Shown here: positions 1 through 7,612 of the stretch, one piece after another
Layout of the letters: each line of letters opens with the position of its first letter
How positions within the stretch are numbered: position 1 is the stretch's first letter
Source of the DNA: Albimonas marina
GTDB taxonomy: Bacteria > Pseudomonadota > Alphaproteobacteria > Rhodobacterales > Rhodobacteraceae
Direction of reading: 5' to 3'
Length of the DNA: 64,000 nucleotides
NCBI RefSeq assembly: GCF_029223255.1
Contig: NZ_JARHUC010000014.1
Span: 1 to 64,000, forward strand
Translations under genes and position numbers: made by a program
The notes under the pieces: model-generated
What the model saw: only the letters and a program-made list of their open reading frames with translations
Databases searched by the model: none
What the model was told of the DNA's origin: nothing

Positions 1-69
1 GCTGTCCAGCACCAAGCGAACCGCGCGATCGCGGACCTCAGGGGAGAACTTGTTCGTCGTCTTGCTCAT
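1..69 (-). CDS. IS3-family transposase OrfA, N-terminal fragment
   Basis: Only 23 codons lie in the window. They begin with ATG at 69 and read MSKTTNKFSPEVRDRAVRLV, the typical opening of the helix-turn-helix OrfA protein of IS3-family elements, which binds the element ends and forms the OrfAB transposase after frameshifting. A purine-rich stretch just upstream on the minus strand (TAGGATGGAGCC) could be the ribosome-binding site. The rest of the gene, including OrfB and its DDE catalytic domain, is outside the window. Confidence 0.7.
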   Translation of the reverse strand, partial: MSKTTNKFSPEVRDRAVRLVLDS

Positions 70-122
70 GGGGCTCCATCCTACTCAGGAGTGGGAGCCT
101 CCGGCAGACCCGGAGCGGTTCA
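1..122 (-). mobile_element. IS3-family insertion sequence, left end (partial)
   Basis: The terminus reads inward on the minus strand from about position 122, beginning TGAACCGCTCCGGGTC, followed by the start of a transposase gene at 69. The TG start and the GC-rich terminal sequence resemble IS3-family (IS407/IS51-like) ends; that assignment is from memory of the family, not a search. The element runs off the left window edge, so its other end and any target duplication cannot be seen. It interrupts a serine recombinase gene, whose recognisable coding sequence resumes directly after the terminus. Confidence 0.7.
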
Positions 123-1446
123 GACGCAGGCCTTCAACACCACCAGCTCGATGGGGCGGCTGACGCTGAACGTGCTGCTGTCCTTCGCGCAGTTCGAGCG
201 GGAGGTCACGGCGGAACGGATCCGGGACAAGATCGCGGCCTCGAAGCGCAAGGGCATGTGGATGGGCGGGCTGCCGCCGCTGGGCTATGACGTTCAGGAT
301 CGGGCGCTGGTGGCCAACGAGATCGAGGCGGAGACGGTGCGGAGGATCTTCCGCCGATATCTCGATCTCGGCTGCGTCCGAGCGCTGAAGGCGGACCTGG
401 ATGCCGGCGGCATTTTCAGCAAGCGGCGGGCGAACGGCTCGGGCGCCAAGCCGATCTCGCGGGGGGCGCTCTACGAGCTCCTGCGCAACCCGGTCTATGT
501 CGGCGAGACGCGGCACAAGGGCGAGCGGCATCCGGGGATGCACGACCCGATTCTGGATCGCGAGACATGGGACGCGGTGCAGCGGGCGCTGGACGACAAC
601 GGCGGTGGAAAGCGATCCGGCTCGTCTCGCTCATCGGCGCGGCCGCTCGACGGTCTGCTGTTCGATGCGCGGGGCCGCCCGATGAAGCCGACGCATGCGT
701 CGCGGTCGGTGAAGGCAGGGCAGGGCGTCGTGCGCAAGCGGTACTGGTACTACGCCTCCCGGCCGGATGGCAACGCGCCGGCGATGCGGATGCCGGCCGG
801 GGAACTGGAGGGCTTCGTCGCGCACACGCTGAAGCTCCATCTCGGTGATGCGGATCGGTTTGCCGCGGATCTGCATCAGGCTGGCGTGCCGCCGACAGGC
901 ATCGTGGACGCGCTGAAGCGCGCCGCTGCCCTCGTCGCCGAAGCAGACGATCGCATCGCGCCGCTTGTCGACCTGGTCGAACGGATCGAATTGGGTCGCG
1001 ACGCGCTGACGATCACGATCAGGCTGACGGCCCTCGTCGATAGGGCCGATCGTGATGCGCCAAGCGAAACGATTCGCATCGAGGCGCCCCTCCGCACTCG
1101 CCAGGCCGGCCGGGCGAAGCCCATCGTGATCGGGCTCGGCCGACGCGAGCGGAAGCCGGATGCGGAGCTGATCGCGATGGTCGCCGATGCGCGGCGATGG
1201 GCGGGCGAACTGCTCGCGGGCGCCGCCGCATCGGTCGGCGAGATAGAGCGTCGCGAGGGCGGTCGGAAGGGATCGGTCAGCCGCATCCTGCCGCTGGCCT
1301 TCCTGGCGCCGGACATCGCGCAGGCGATCCTGGACGGCGGGCAGCCGGACGATCTGACCGCCGGGGCGCTGCGCCGGCTGCCCGACCTGCCGCTCGATTG
1401 GACCGAGCAGCGCCGCGTTCTGGGCTTCGAGCCACGGCCGAACTGA
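123..1446 (+). pseudogene. Large serine recombinase, 5' end removed by IS insertion
   Basis: The remaining ~440 codons start inside the family at TQAFNTTSSMGRLTLNVLLS, the end of the resolvase catalytic domain and the start of helix E. The Recombinase domain follows (roughly 260-600 nt, around GGLPPLGYD and ELLRNPVYVGE), then a zinc-ribbon-like region (DGLLFDARGRPMKPTH) and a coiled tail. The N-terminal part with the catalytic serine is missing because an IS3-like element ends at 122, so this copy should be inactive unless the other half lies beyond the IS and the IS excises. Its codon use is less extreme in GC than its neighbours, which fits horizontal acquisition. Such recombinases integrate or excise phages and genomic islands, so this may be one edge of an old island. 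No att duplication was found. Confidence 0.8.
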
Positions 1447-1502
1447 CCCGCGCTTCGTCTGGGGCCTGCCTCAAGACCTCACCCGAAACCTGGCCGCAGA
1501 GC

Positions 1503-1530
1503 AAACGCCCCGCCGAGGGGCGTTTTCGCT
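1503..1530. terminator. Bidirectional-looking intrinsic terminator
   Basis: A strong hairpin (AAACGCCCC, loop GCCGA, GGGGCGTTT) is followed on the plus strand by TTTTCGCT and has AAA on the other side. It could stop transcription from the recombinase remnant and from the converging tRNA-Tyr gene. The T-tracts are short, so efficiency is uncertain. Confidence 0.55.
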
Positions 1531-1640
1531 CCGATTCCGGTGCTCTCGTGAGGTCCTGGCGGCGCGACGCGCGGCTAACCTGCGGAAAAGTAAAAGACTT
1601 CCGGGGCAGCGCAGCGTCGGCGGTTTTGAGAAGGGCTGCG

Positions 1641-1726
1641 TGGTGGAGGGGGCTGGATTCGAACCAGCGTAGGGTTTCCCCGACGGATTTACAGTCCGTT
1701 GCATTTGACCGCTCTGCCACCCCTCC
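1641..1726 (-). tRNA. tRNA-Tyr (anticodon GUA)
   Basis: On the minus strand the 7-bp acceptor stem GGAGGGG pairs with CCCCTCC, followed by discriminator A and an encoded CCA (1641-1643). The anticodon loop CTGTAAA gives GUA. A T-arm with GGTTCGAATCC is present, and the extra-long variable arm typical of bacterial class II tRNA-Tyr lies between. Length is 86 nt including CCA. It sits between the recombinase remnant and rlmB, transcribed away from rlmB. tRNA genes are common island boundaries, but no duplicated 3' end is seen here. Confidence 0.96.
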
Positions 1727-1810
1727 ACAGGGCGCGCGAGGGGGTGTAAGGGGCCCCGGGCGGGAGGTCAAGCGGTCCCCGCGCCTTTTCCAGCCCGAAG
1801 GAGCCACGTC

Positions 1811-2791
1811 ATGTCCGAAAATGAAGATGAGGGTGCGCGCGGGGCCGGCGCGTCCTCGCGCGCGGGGCGCGGCGGACGCTCGGGCGGAGGGGCCGTCGGC
1901 GGCGAAGGCCGCGGCAAGACCTACGGCAAGCCGGGCGGCAAGGCCTATGGCAAGCCGGGCGCGAAGCCGGCGGGGACGGGCGGCTACAAGGGCGCGACGC
2001 GCGCCGGGCCCGCGGGCGGGCCGCGGCCCGCGCCCTGGCGGCAGGGGCCGGGCGGGGACGGGGCGCTTTGGCTCTTCGGGCTGCACGCGGTGCGCGACGC
2101 GCTCGCCAACCCTGCGCGGCGCAAGACGCGGCTGATTCTCACCCCCAACGCCGCCGTGCGCCTGGGCGAGGACGTGATCGAGGCGGCGGGGCTCGAGCCC
2201 GAATCCGCTGACCCGCGCCGCTTCCACGCGCCGCTCGACCCGCAGTCCGTCCACCAGGGCGCGGCGCTGGAGGTGCTGCCCCTCGACTGGGGCTCGCTCG
2301 AGGAGGTCTGCGCGCCGCGCACAGGGCGCGACGTGGTGGTGCTGCTCGACCGGGTGACCGATCCCCACAACGTCGGCGCGGTGCTGCGCTCGGCCGAGGT
2401 GTTCGGGGCCCGCGCCGTGGTCGCCCCCGCCCGCCATGCCGCGCCCGAGACCGGGGCGCTCGCCAAGACCGCCTCCGGCGCGCTGGAGCGCCAGCCCTAC
2501 CTGCGGGTGAAGAACCTCTCGGCCGCGATGGAGACGCTGCGCGAGCTCGGCTATTCGCTGCTGGGCCTCGACGGGGAGGGGGAGGCGACGCTGGACGAGG
2601 CGCTCGACGCCCGACCCGGGCCGGTGGCGCTGGCGCTGGGGGCGGAGGGGCCGGGCCTGCGCCCCAAGACGCGCGAGACCTGCGACGCGCTGGTGCGCAT
2701 CCCCTCGGCGGCGGACTTCGCCTCGCTCAACGTCTCCAACGCCGCGGCGGTGTCGCTCTACGCCGCGACGCGGCCGCGGGGCGGGGCCTGA
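1811..2791 (+). CDS. rlmB: 23S rRNA (guanosine-2'-O-)-methyltransferase RlmB
   Basis: Cytoplasmic SPOUT-family enzyme that 2'-O-methylates a conserved guanosine (G2251 in E. coli numbering) in the 23S rRNA peptidyl-transferase region, using S-adenosylmethionine. After a substrate-binding domain (about residues 80-155, WLFGLHAVRDAL) come the SpoU motifs: DRVTDPHNVGAVLRSAE (~180), LALGAEGPGLRPKTRE (~275) and IPSAADFASLNVSNAAAVSL near the C-terminus. These form the knotted SAM site. The first ~75 residues are a Gly/Lys/Arg-rich, probably disordered tail containing two tandem copies of an eight-residue GK[TA]YGKPG unit. Such a tail makes the protein longer than the ~250 residues of E. coli RlmB and may bind RNA. 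The start at 1811 follows GAAGGAGCCACGTC, a good ribosome-binding site. Confidence 0.93.
   Translation: MSENEDEGARGAGASSRAGRGGRSGGGAVGGEGRGKTYGKPGGKAYGKPGAKPAGTGGYKGATRAGPAGGPRPAPWRQGPGGDGALWLFGLHAVRDALANPARRKTRLILTPNAAVRLGEDVIEAAGLEPESADPRRFHAPLDPQSVHQGAALEVLPLDWGSLEEVCAPRTGRDVVVLLDRVTDPHNVGAVLRSAEVFGARAVVAPARHAAPETGALAKTASGALERQPYLRVKNLSAAMETLRELGYSLLGLDGEGEATLDEALDARPGPVALALGAEGPGLRPKTRETCDALVRIPSAADFASLNVSNAAAVSLYAATRPRGGA
1913..1960 (+). repeat. Two tandem 24-nt units inside rlmB
   Basis: Positions 1913-1936 and 1937-1960 are the same 24-nt unit with two differences, encoding GKTYGKPG and GKAYGKPG. It lies in the disordered basic N-terminal tail of RlmB and looks like a recent slippage duplication kept in frame. 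Confidence 0.85.
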
Positions 2792-2930
2792 ACCGGGGCG
2801 CGGCCTGAGCCGGGGAGGGGCCCAGGCCCGCGCCGGCGCCCCGAAACGGGGCGTGGCCGCGAGGCGACTGCGGCCTGAAACATTCCGCAAACTTTCGCGA
2901 GGGGGTTTCCTTGGCGAGGGTGCGACTCCA

Positions 2931-3028
2931 TATACTTGTCATGAGGCGATGACGGTGGGTCCGCCCCCGTCATCCACTCACTGTCCCTCGTTCCGACTTC
3001 AGCGCCCGCCTCGTGCGGGCGCTTTTTT
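2931..3028 (+). ncRNA. Candidate small RNA with own promoter and terminator
   Basis: A TATACT box at 2931-2936 is one of the few AT-rich words in this GC-rich region. With a weak TTCCTT about 18 nt upstream it could start an RNA near 2943. The predicted transcript has a hairpin (GATGACGG at 2948-2955 with CCGTCATC at 2967-2974), a single-stranded linker rich in C and U (CACTCACTGTCCCTCG), and a textbook terminator hairpin at 3001-3023 followed by TTTTTT. No start codon or open frame of credible quality fits between promoter and terminator. The length would be about 85 nt, typical of a bacterial sRNA. It could alternatively be the 3' end of the rlmB transcript. No known family was recognised. 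Confidence 0.45.
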
Positions 3029-3030
3029 CT
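3001..3030 (+). terminator. Strong Rho-independent terminator
   Basis: AGCGCCCGC (3001-3009) pairs perfectly with GCGGGCGCT (3015-3023) around a five-base loop and is followed by six T residues. It ends either the rlmB transcript or the candidate small RNA just upstream, and insulates the CoA-binding protein gene downstream. Confidence 0.85.
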
Positions 3031-3106
3031 TGCCCCGCCGCTCCGCGGACAGGACGCCTCCGCGACGACGCTTCCCTGCGCGGGTCCCGGCGCCTAGATT
3101 GAGCCC

Positions 3107-3625
3107 ATGACCGAGACTCAAGCCGCCTTCGATCCCCGCTCCAACCCCGGCCCCGAGGGGCTGCGCCGCATCCTGCGCCAGGTGCGGACGGTGGCGATGG
3201 TGGGGGTGTCGACCAACCCGGTGCGGCCCTCGAACTACGTGGGGCGCTATCTGTCGCTGAAAGGCTACAAGGTGATCCCGGTGAACCCGGTCGCCGCCGG
3301 CCAGCGGCTGTGGGGGCAGGAGGTTCGCGCCTCGCTCGCCGACATCCCGCCGGAGCTGGGGCCGATCGACATGGTCGACGTGTTCCGCCGCTCCGACCAG
3401 GCGGGCGAGGTGGTGGACGAGGCGCTGGAGCATCTGCTGGACCGCGGCCTGAAGGTGATCTGGCTGCAGATCGGCGTGGTGAACGAGGCCGCCGCCGCCC
3501 GCGCCCGCGAGCGCGGCGTCGAGGTGGTGCAGAACCTCTGCCCGAAGATGGAATACCAGCGCCTGTTCGGAGAGCTGCGCATGGGCGGCATCAACACCGG
3601 CGTGATCTCCTCGAAGCTGCGCTGA
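3107..3625 (+). CDS. CoA-binding protein (YccU-like Rossmann fold)
   Basis: A 172-residue protein consisting essentially of one CoA_binding_2 Rossmann domain, as in the succinyl-CoA synthetase alpha N-terminus. The Gly-containing loop VAMVGVSTNPVRPSNYVGRY (~residues 29-48) and the conserved segments GYKVIPVNP, PIDMVDVFR and VIWLQIGVVNE are those of the YccU family, whose members bind CoA but have no established reaction. The NLCPKMEY motif near the end is also family-typical. It probably has its own promoter, since a strong terminator precedes it. The downstream gene is convergent, starting its stop region 10 bp away. Confidence 0.88.
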   Translation: MTETQAAFDPRSNPGPEGLRRILRQVRTVAMVGVSTNPVRPSNYVGRYLSLKGYKVIPVNPVAAGQRLWGQEVRASLADIPPELGPIDMVDVFRRSDQAGEVVDEALEHLLDRGLKVIWLQIGVVNEAAAARARERGVEVVQNLCPKMEYQRLFGELRMGGINTGVISSKLR

Positions 3626-3635
3626 AGGGGCCTGC

Positions 3636-4322
3636 TCAGCGCGTCTCCACGATCCGGGAGACGAGCTCGGCCACGTTGCGCGCGCCCAGCTTGCGCATCA
3701 CCGCGGCCCGGTGCACCTCGACCGTGCGGTGGGAGATGTCGAGCAGCCGCGCGATCTGCTTGGCGGTGCGCCCCTCGACCACGTGCAGCGCGATCTCGCG
3801 CTCGCGCGGGGTCAGCGCGGTCTCGGTCGGGGTCTCGGGGCCCTCGAGCTTCTCGAAGGTCCACACCATCAGCTCGAACGGGCGATCCGGCGTCAGCGTG
3901 CGGCCGCGGGCGCGGGCCCAGAACATCCGGCCGCCGCGGGCCTGCATCACCCGCTCGTCCTCGTGCACCGGCCGGTCGCGCATCAGGCGCAGCCAGCGCT
4001 CGCCGACCGTCCGGAACTCGAAGGCCGAGGGATAGAGCATCCGCACCGACTGCCCCTGCATCAGGTGGCGCGGCCAGCCGAACAGCGCCGCCGCCGCCGG
4101 GTTCGCCTGCAATATCCGGCGGTTCGCCAGCACCAGCAGCGCCACCGGCGCCTCGACGAAGGCGAGCGCCGAGAGCGAGGCGTCGTCCGTCGCCGCCGGA
4201 TCCAGCAGCGCCGCCGTGGCGGAGGCGGGCTTGCGCGCCGGCGCCGCGGCGGGGGCCGGCGTCAGCCCGGCTTCGACGAACAGGTCCGGCTGCGGCTCGG
4301 GCGGGGCCTTGCGTCTTGCCAT
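3636..4322 (-). CDS. PAS-LuxR family transcriptional regulator
   Basis: A 228-residue cytoplasmic regulator. A low-complexity N-terminus (~45 residues) is followed by a PAS sensor domain (about 50-135, VLANRRILQANPAAAALFGW) and a C-terminal LuxR/NarL helix-turn-helix (about 165-225, LTPREREIALHVVEGRTAKQ followed by IARLLDISHRTVEVHRAAV). There is no receiver domain with a phosphorylatable Asp, so the signal is probably a ligand or cofactor bound by PAS. It is divergent from the thiolase gene at 4445, and a palindrome in the shared 120-bp gap is a candidate binding site, so control of the thiolase and of itself is a reasonable inference. The ligand cannot be inferred. Confidence 0.87.
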   Translation of the reverse strand: MARRKAPPEPQPDLFVEAGLTPAPAAAPARKPASATAALLDPAATDDASLSALAFVEAPVALLVLANRRILQANPAAAALFGWPRHLMQGQSVRMLYPSAFEFRTVGERWLRLMRDRPVHEDERVMQARGGRMFWARARGRTLTPDRPFELMVWTFEKLEGPETPTETALTPREREIALHVVEGRTAKQIARLLDISHRTVEVHRAAVMRKLGARNVAELVSRIVETR

Positions 4323-4356
4323 GTCCTCGCCTCCCCGCCGCGCGCTTCGATACGCA

Positions 4357-4377
4357 GGGACCTACGTAGTCCTACGG
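4357..4377. promoter_or_regulatory. Palindrome CTACGTAG in divergent LuxR/thiolase promoter region
   Basis: CTACGTAG at 4362-4369 is a perfect 8-bp palindrome inside the less GC-rich stretch GGACCTACGTAGTCCTACGG. NarL/LuxR-type regulators often bind short palindromes of the form TACnnnGTA, and the divergently transcribed gene encodes such a regulator. The role as its operator is inferred from position only. Confidence 0.4.
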
Positions 4378-4444
4378 ATGGAAGCAACCCGCCAGGAGGG
4401 TGCATATGCACGCAGGCCCTACGACCCGCGGGAAGGGAGAGACC

Positions 4445-5617
4445 ATGAGCCAGGACATCTACATCACCGGCGCCGGCCACACCAAGTTCGGCCGCCTCGC
4501 CGACAGCCTCGAGGACATCATCGTCGAGAGCGCCCGCGAGGCGATGGAGGAGGCGCAGACCGCCCCCTCCGAGATCGACGCGGTGTTCCTGGGCCACTTC
4601 AACTCGGGCCTGGTGAAGGACGGCTTCGCCTCCTCCCTGATCCACCAGGCGCATCCCGACTTCCGCTTCACCCCCGCCGCGCGCTGCGAGAACGCCTGCG
4701 CCTCGGGCGCGGCCGCGATCCACGCCGGGATCAACGCGATCCTCGCCGGCAAGGCGAAGACGGTGCTGGTGGTGGGGGCCGAGAAGATGACCCACCGCTC
4801 CACGCCGGACGTGACCGAGGCGCTGGCCGGCGCCGGCTACCAGAACGACGCCGCCGAGGCGGCGCTGAGCTTCCCGCAGGTCTTCGGCCTCGCCGCGCGC
4901 GCCTATGCCGAGCGTCACGGGGATCCGCTGGCCGACATGGCGCGCATCGCCTCCAAGAACCATTCCAACGCGATGGACAACCCGCTCGCCCAGATGCAGC
5001 GCCCGATGAGCTTCGAGGCCTGCAACGAGGTCGGCGACAAGAACCCGCTGATCGCGCCGCCGCTGCGGCTGACCGACTGCTCGCTGGTCACCGACGGCGC
5101 CGCCGCCATCGTCCTTCAGGCCGCCGACGTCGCGGGCGACGCGAAGAAGCGGGTGAAGATCGTCGCCGCCGAGCATGTCTCCGACTACCTGCCGATGTCG
5201 CGCCGCGATTTCGTGGCCTTCGAGGGGCCGGCCCGCGCCATCGCCCAGGCCTACGCGGCCGCGGGCCTGACGGTCGCCGACATCGACTTCGCCGAGGTCC
5301 ACGACTGCTTCACCATCGCCGAGCTGCTGGTCTACGAGGCCATGGGCCTCGCCCCCGTCGGCAAGGGCGGCCAGGCGATCGCCGAGGGCACGGTGCTGAA
5401 GGGCGGCAAGACCCCGGTGAACCTCTCGGGCGGCCTGAAGGCCAAGGGGCACCCGGTGGGGGCCACGGGCGTCTCGATGCACGCGCTGGGCTTCCGCCAG
5501 CTGACCAACCAGGCCGGCGGCATGCAGGCCGAGGGCGCCGAGCACGGGCTGCTGTTCAACATGGGCGGCGCGGCGGTGGCGAACTACGCCACGATCCTGC
5601 AGGCCGACCGCGCCTGA
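4445..5617 (+). CDS. Thiolase-family acetyl-CoA acetyltransferase (SCPx-like)
   Basis: A 390-residue thiolase that should catalyse thiolytic cleavage or condensation of acyl-CoA. The nucleophilic cysteine is in CENACASGAAAIHAGINAI (~residues 79-97), and the C-terminal catalytic region reads GGLKAKGHPVGATGV. The EVHDCFTIAELLVYEAMGL segment, with HDCF instead of NEAF, places it in the SCP-x/lipid-transfer thiolase branch rather than with classical PhaA/FadA. Some members of that branch act on branched or sterol side-chain substrates, so the substrate is open. The ATG at 4445 is preferred to an upstream in-frame ATG at 4400 because GGGAAGGGAGAGACC lies directly before it and homology starts with MSQDIYITGAG. 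It is divergent from the PAS-LuxR gene. Confidence 0.88.
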   Translation: MSQDIYITGAGHTKFGRLADSLEDIIVESAREAMEEAQTAPSEIDAVFLGHFNSGLVKDGFASSLIHQAHPDFRFTPAARCENACASGAAAIHAGINAILAGKAKTVLVVGAEKMTHRSTPDVTEALAGAGYQNDAAEAALSFPQVFGLAARAYAERHGDPLADMARIASKNHSNAMDNPLAQMQRPMSFEACNEVGDKNPLIAPPLRLTDCSLVTDGAAAIVLQAADVAGDAKKRVKIVAAEHVSDYLPMSRRDFVAFEGPARAIAQAYAAAGLTVADIDFAEVHDCFTIAELLVYEAMGLAPVGKGGQAIAEGTVLKGGKTPVNLSGGLKAKGHPVGATGVSMHALGFRQLTNQAGGMQAEGAEHGLLFNMGGAAVANYATILQADRA

Positions 5618-5678
5618 GGCTGGACGCCGGGGACGGTCGGCCAGGGGGTCCGGCCGCCCGCGTGTCGAGAACTGCGAG

Positions 5679-5708
5679 GGCCCCGGAGACGCTCCGGGGC
5701 CTTTCTTC
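5679..5708 (+). terminator. Intrinsic terminator after the thiolase
   Basis: GGCCCCGGAG (5679-5688) pairs perfectly with CTCCGGGGCC (5692-5701) around a three-base loop and is followed by TTTCTTC. It sits 60 bp after the thiolase stop codon. Confidence 0.8.
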
Positions 5709-5769
5709 ATGGACCGAGCCCGCGTGGCCCCCGGTCGATGCTTAGGACGGACGAACCGGAGGGGAAGGG

Positions 5770-5841
5770 CGCCCCGGGCCTGACCCGGGGCCTCGGCGGC
5801 GGGCGCCGCGCAGGAGGTCCCGGGTCGAGCCCGGGACACGC
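5770..5841. repeat. REP-like double palindrome
   Basis: Two GC-rich hairpins lie back to back: CCCCGGGCCTGACCCGGGG near 5772-5790, and GTCCCGGG with CCCGGGAC around a TCGAG loop at about 5818-5837. The words CCCGGGTCGAGCCCGGG and CCTGACCCGGGGCCTC are like short palindromic repeats widely scattered in alphaproteobacterial intergenic DNA. The second hairpin resembles a tRNA T-arm, but no other tRNA arms surround it. Confidence 0.5.
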
Positions 5842-5904
5842 CCGCGGCGCGCGGGGGCGCAGTCAGGGGGGCGAGGTCGGAAAGCCGCCCGCCCCGTCCG
5901 CCGC

Positions 5905-7116
5905 TCAGATGATCTCGGTCTCGATCAGCGGCCGGTTCTCCAGCAGCCGCGCCCAGCCGAGGGGCGAGAGGTCGAGGCTGCGGTATTCGCCGTGGATCAG
6001 CCACTCGCCCACCCCCCGCGCCACCCCGGCCGCGTGCTGCAGCCCGTGACCCGAGAAGCCGGTGGCGAAGACCAGGTTGGCGACGTCCGGGTGCGGCCCG
6101 ACCACGCCGTTGCGGTCGAAGGCGTTCCACTCGTAATGGCCCGCCCAGAAGCGCTGCAGGCGGATCGCCTCGAAGGCTTCCGAACGCTCGGCCAGCGCCG
6201 GCCAGACGATCTCCTCGAACTCCTCGTGGCGCGGGTCGAAATCGTCGAGCGCGACCTCGGGGTCCTCCACCGGCGGGGCGCCGGCGAGGAAATACCGCCC
6301 CTCCGGGCGGCAGAACACGCCCGTGGGGTCGATCATCAGCGGCGGGCGGGTGGCGGGGTCGGGGGGCGTCGCGCAGTCGAAGACGAAGATCGTGCGCTTG
6401 CGCGGGCCCACCGGCAGCTCGATCCCCGCCCAGCGCGCCGCGGCGCCCGAGCGCGGCCCCGCCGCCAGCACCGCCGCCCCGCAGCCGATGCGCGCGCCCG
6501 AGGCGAGCCGTACGCCCGTCACCCGGTCGCCCTGCATCTCGAAGCCCGCCGCCTCGTCGGTCACGAAACGTGCACCCTGCGCCCTCGCCAGGCGCGAGAC
6601 GGCGGTCAGCAGGCCCATGTTGTCGAACCAGCCCTCGCCCCGCGTCCCGAAGGCGCCCAGCCGCAGGTCGTCGGTGCGCAGATGCGGCCAGCGCGCGGCG
6701 ATCTCCTCGGGCGTCAGCAGCGCCACGTCCGCCCCCGCGGCCGCCTGCACCGCGTGGTTCGCCCGCACCGCCGCCTCCTGCGAGGGCGTGGCGGCCAGCA
6801 TCAGGTAGCCGTCCTCGCGGAAGTTCAGGTCGGGGCCCGGGCCGTCGACGGCGAAGAGATCGGGCGCCGCGCGCAGCACCTCGGCCCCGTAGCGCGAGAG
6901 GGCGATCGAGACGGGGGTCGAGAACTGCTGGCGCAGGCCCGAGGCCGACAGCGCGGTCGAGGCGCGGGCGTAGCTCGGGTCCCGCTCGATCACCGTGACC
7001 GAGCCCTCGAACCCCAGGAACGCCTTCAGCCAGCAGGCGATGGAGGCGCCGACGACGCCGCCGCCCACGACGACCACGTCGGAGGAGGCGGGAAGGGGGG
7101 CGGAAGACTGGGACAT
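5905..7116 (-). CDS. FAD-dependent oxidoreductase, D-amino-acid oxidase family
   Basis: A 403-residue DAO-superfamily flavoprotein. The dinucleotide-binding motif VVVVGGGVVGASIACWL occurs at the N-terminus, with the acidic ribose-binding residue in VTVIERDPSYARAST. The middle has GVRLASGARIGCGAAVLAAG, and the C-terminus FATGFSGHGLQHAAGVARGV closes the FAD site. Relatives (sarcosine oxidase beta, glycine oxidase, FOXRED1-like proteins) oxidise secondary amines or amino acids with oxygen or an electron-transfer partner; the substrate is unknown. The ATG at 7116 is preceded by AAGGAGCC at proper distance and fits the family start, so longer upstream frames are rejected. It stands alone, with a palindromic repeat element upstream. 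Confidence 0.85.
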   Translation of the reverse strand: MSQSSAPLPASSDVVVVGGGVVGASIACWLKAFLGFEGSVTVIERDPSYARASTALSASGLRQQFSTPVSIALSRYGAEVLRAAPDLFAVDGPGPDLNFREDGYLMLAATPSQEAAVRANHAVQAAAGADVALLTPEEIAARWPHLRTDDLRLGAFGTRGEGWFDNMGLLTAVSRLARAQGARFVTDEAAGFEMQGDRVTGVRLASGARIGCGAAVLAAGPRSGAAARWAGIELPVGPRKRTIFVFDCATPPDPATRPPLMIDPTGVFCRPEGRYFLAGAPPVEDPEVALDDFDPRHEEFEEIVWPALAERSEAFEAIRLQRFWAGHYEWNAFDRNGVVGPHPDVANLVFATGFSGHGLQHAAGVARGVGEWLIHGEYRSLDLSPLGWARLLENRPLIETEII

Positions 7117-7374
7117 GGCGGCGGGCTCCTTGCCCCTCCGCGCTACGCCGGCCGGGCGACGCCTGTCCAGCGGTCCGCCACGGGCGCGGCCCTCCGCCGC
7201 GCCGCGCGGGCGGGAGGCGAGCGAGGGGCGCGAGGGTCGACGCGCGGCTCCCGAGCAGGGGCGGGGCGGGCTCCCGGGGACGGAGGCGCCCTGCGGGCGG
7301 GCTTGGGGCTGGGGCGGGGGGAGCGCTCGTGAGAGGACTGGCGGGCAGGGGGCGGGCGTCGGGGGCGCTCCTGA

Positions 7375-7561
7375 CTCACCAAAGAACAAAGCGCCCGCGC
7401 CTGTCCTTCGGAGCCGTCTCTCGCTGAAGATGCCTGAGCGACTCGCCCGCCGGGGTCAAGGACAAGCCCCGCTTGCGCGGGGTCGCTTCGCGATCCCTGA
7501 CCCCGGCGGGCGAGTCGCTCTTCACGGCATCAGCGAGAGACGGCTCCGAAGAACAGGCGCT
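7375..7561 (+). repeat. Long palindromic element, copy A
   Basis: Arms at 7397-7560 form a ~165-nt cruciform or hairpin. The outer stem begins GCGCCTGT and CTTCGGAGCCGTCTCTCGC, the inner stem is GAGCGACTCGCCCGCCGGGG, and both pair almost perfectly with the right arm. The apex holds two mini-hairpins (CCCCGC-TTGC-GCGGGG and TCGC-TTC-GCGA). It is preceded by the conserved CACCAAAGAAC box, and a GCGCCCTGCGGGCGGGC module lies at 7286-7302. It fills the gap between the FAD oxidoreductase and the end of the SDR operon, both minus strand. Confidence 0.9.
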
Positions 7562-7612
7562 CCCGGCGGGGCCCGGGGCGGGCGGGCGCCCGGGGCGGGC
7601 GTCGCGCGCGCC

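Noticed and set aside
1500-1740. Attachment site at tRNA-Tyr for the serine recombinase
   Set aside because: No duplicate of the tRNA 3' end was found nearby, and large serine recombinases rarely use tRNA genes.
1277-2890. 537-codon minus-strand frame over rlmB and tRNA-Tyr
   Set aside because: It overlaps a tRNA and a clear methyltransferase gene, and its Arg/Pro/Ala-rich product has no motif.
5815-5840. tRNA-like T-arm
   Set aside because: Only a hairpin with a TCGAG loop is present. No acceptor, D or anticodon arms surround it, so it fits a REP-like palindrome.
7417-7535. Open frames through the palindromic elements with translations containing [18 protein letters not shown]
   Set aside because: The same peptide recurs at each repeat in either direction because the DNA is palindromic. 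No ribosome site or family supports coding.
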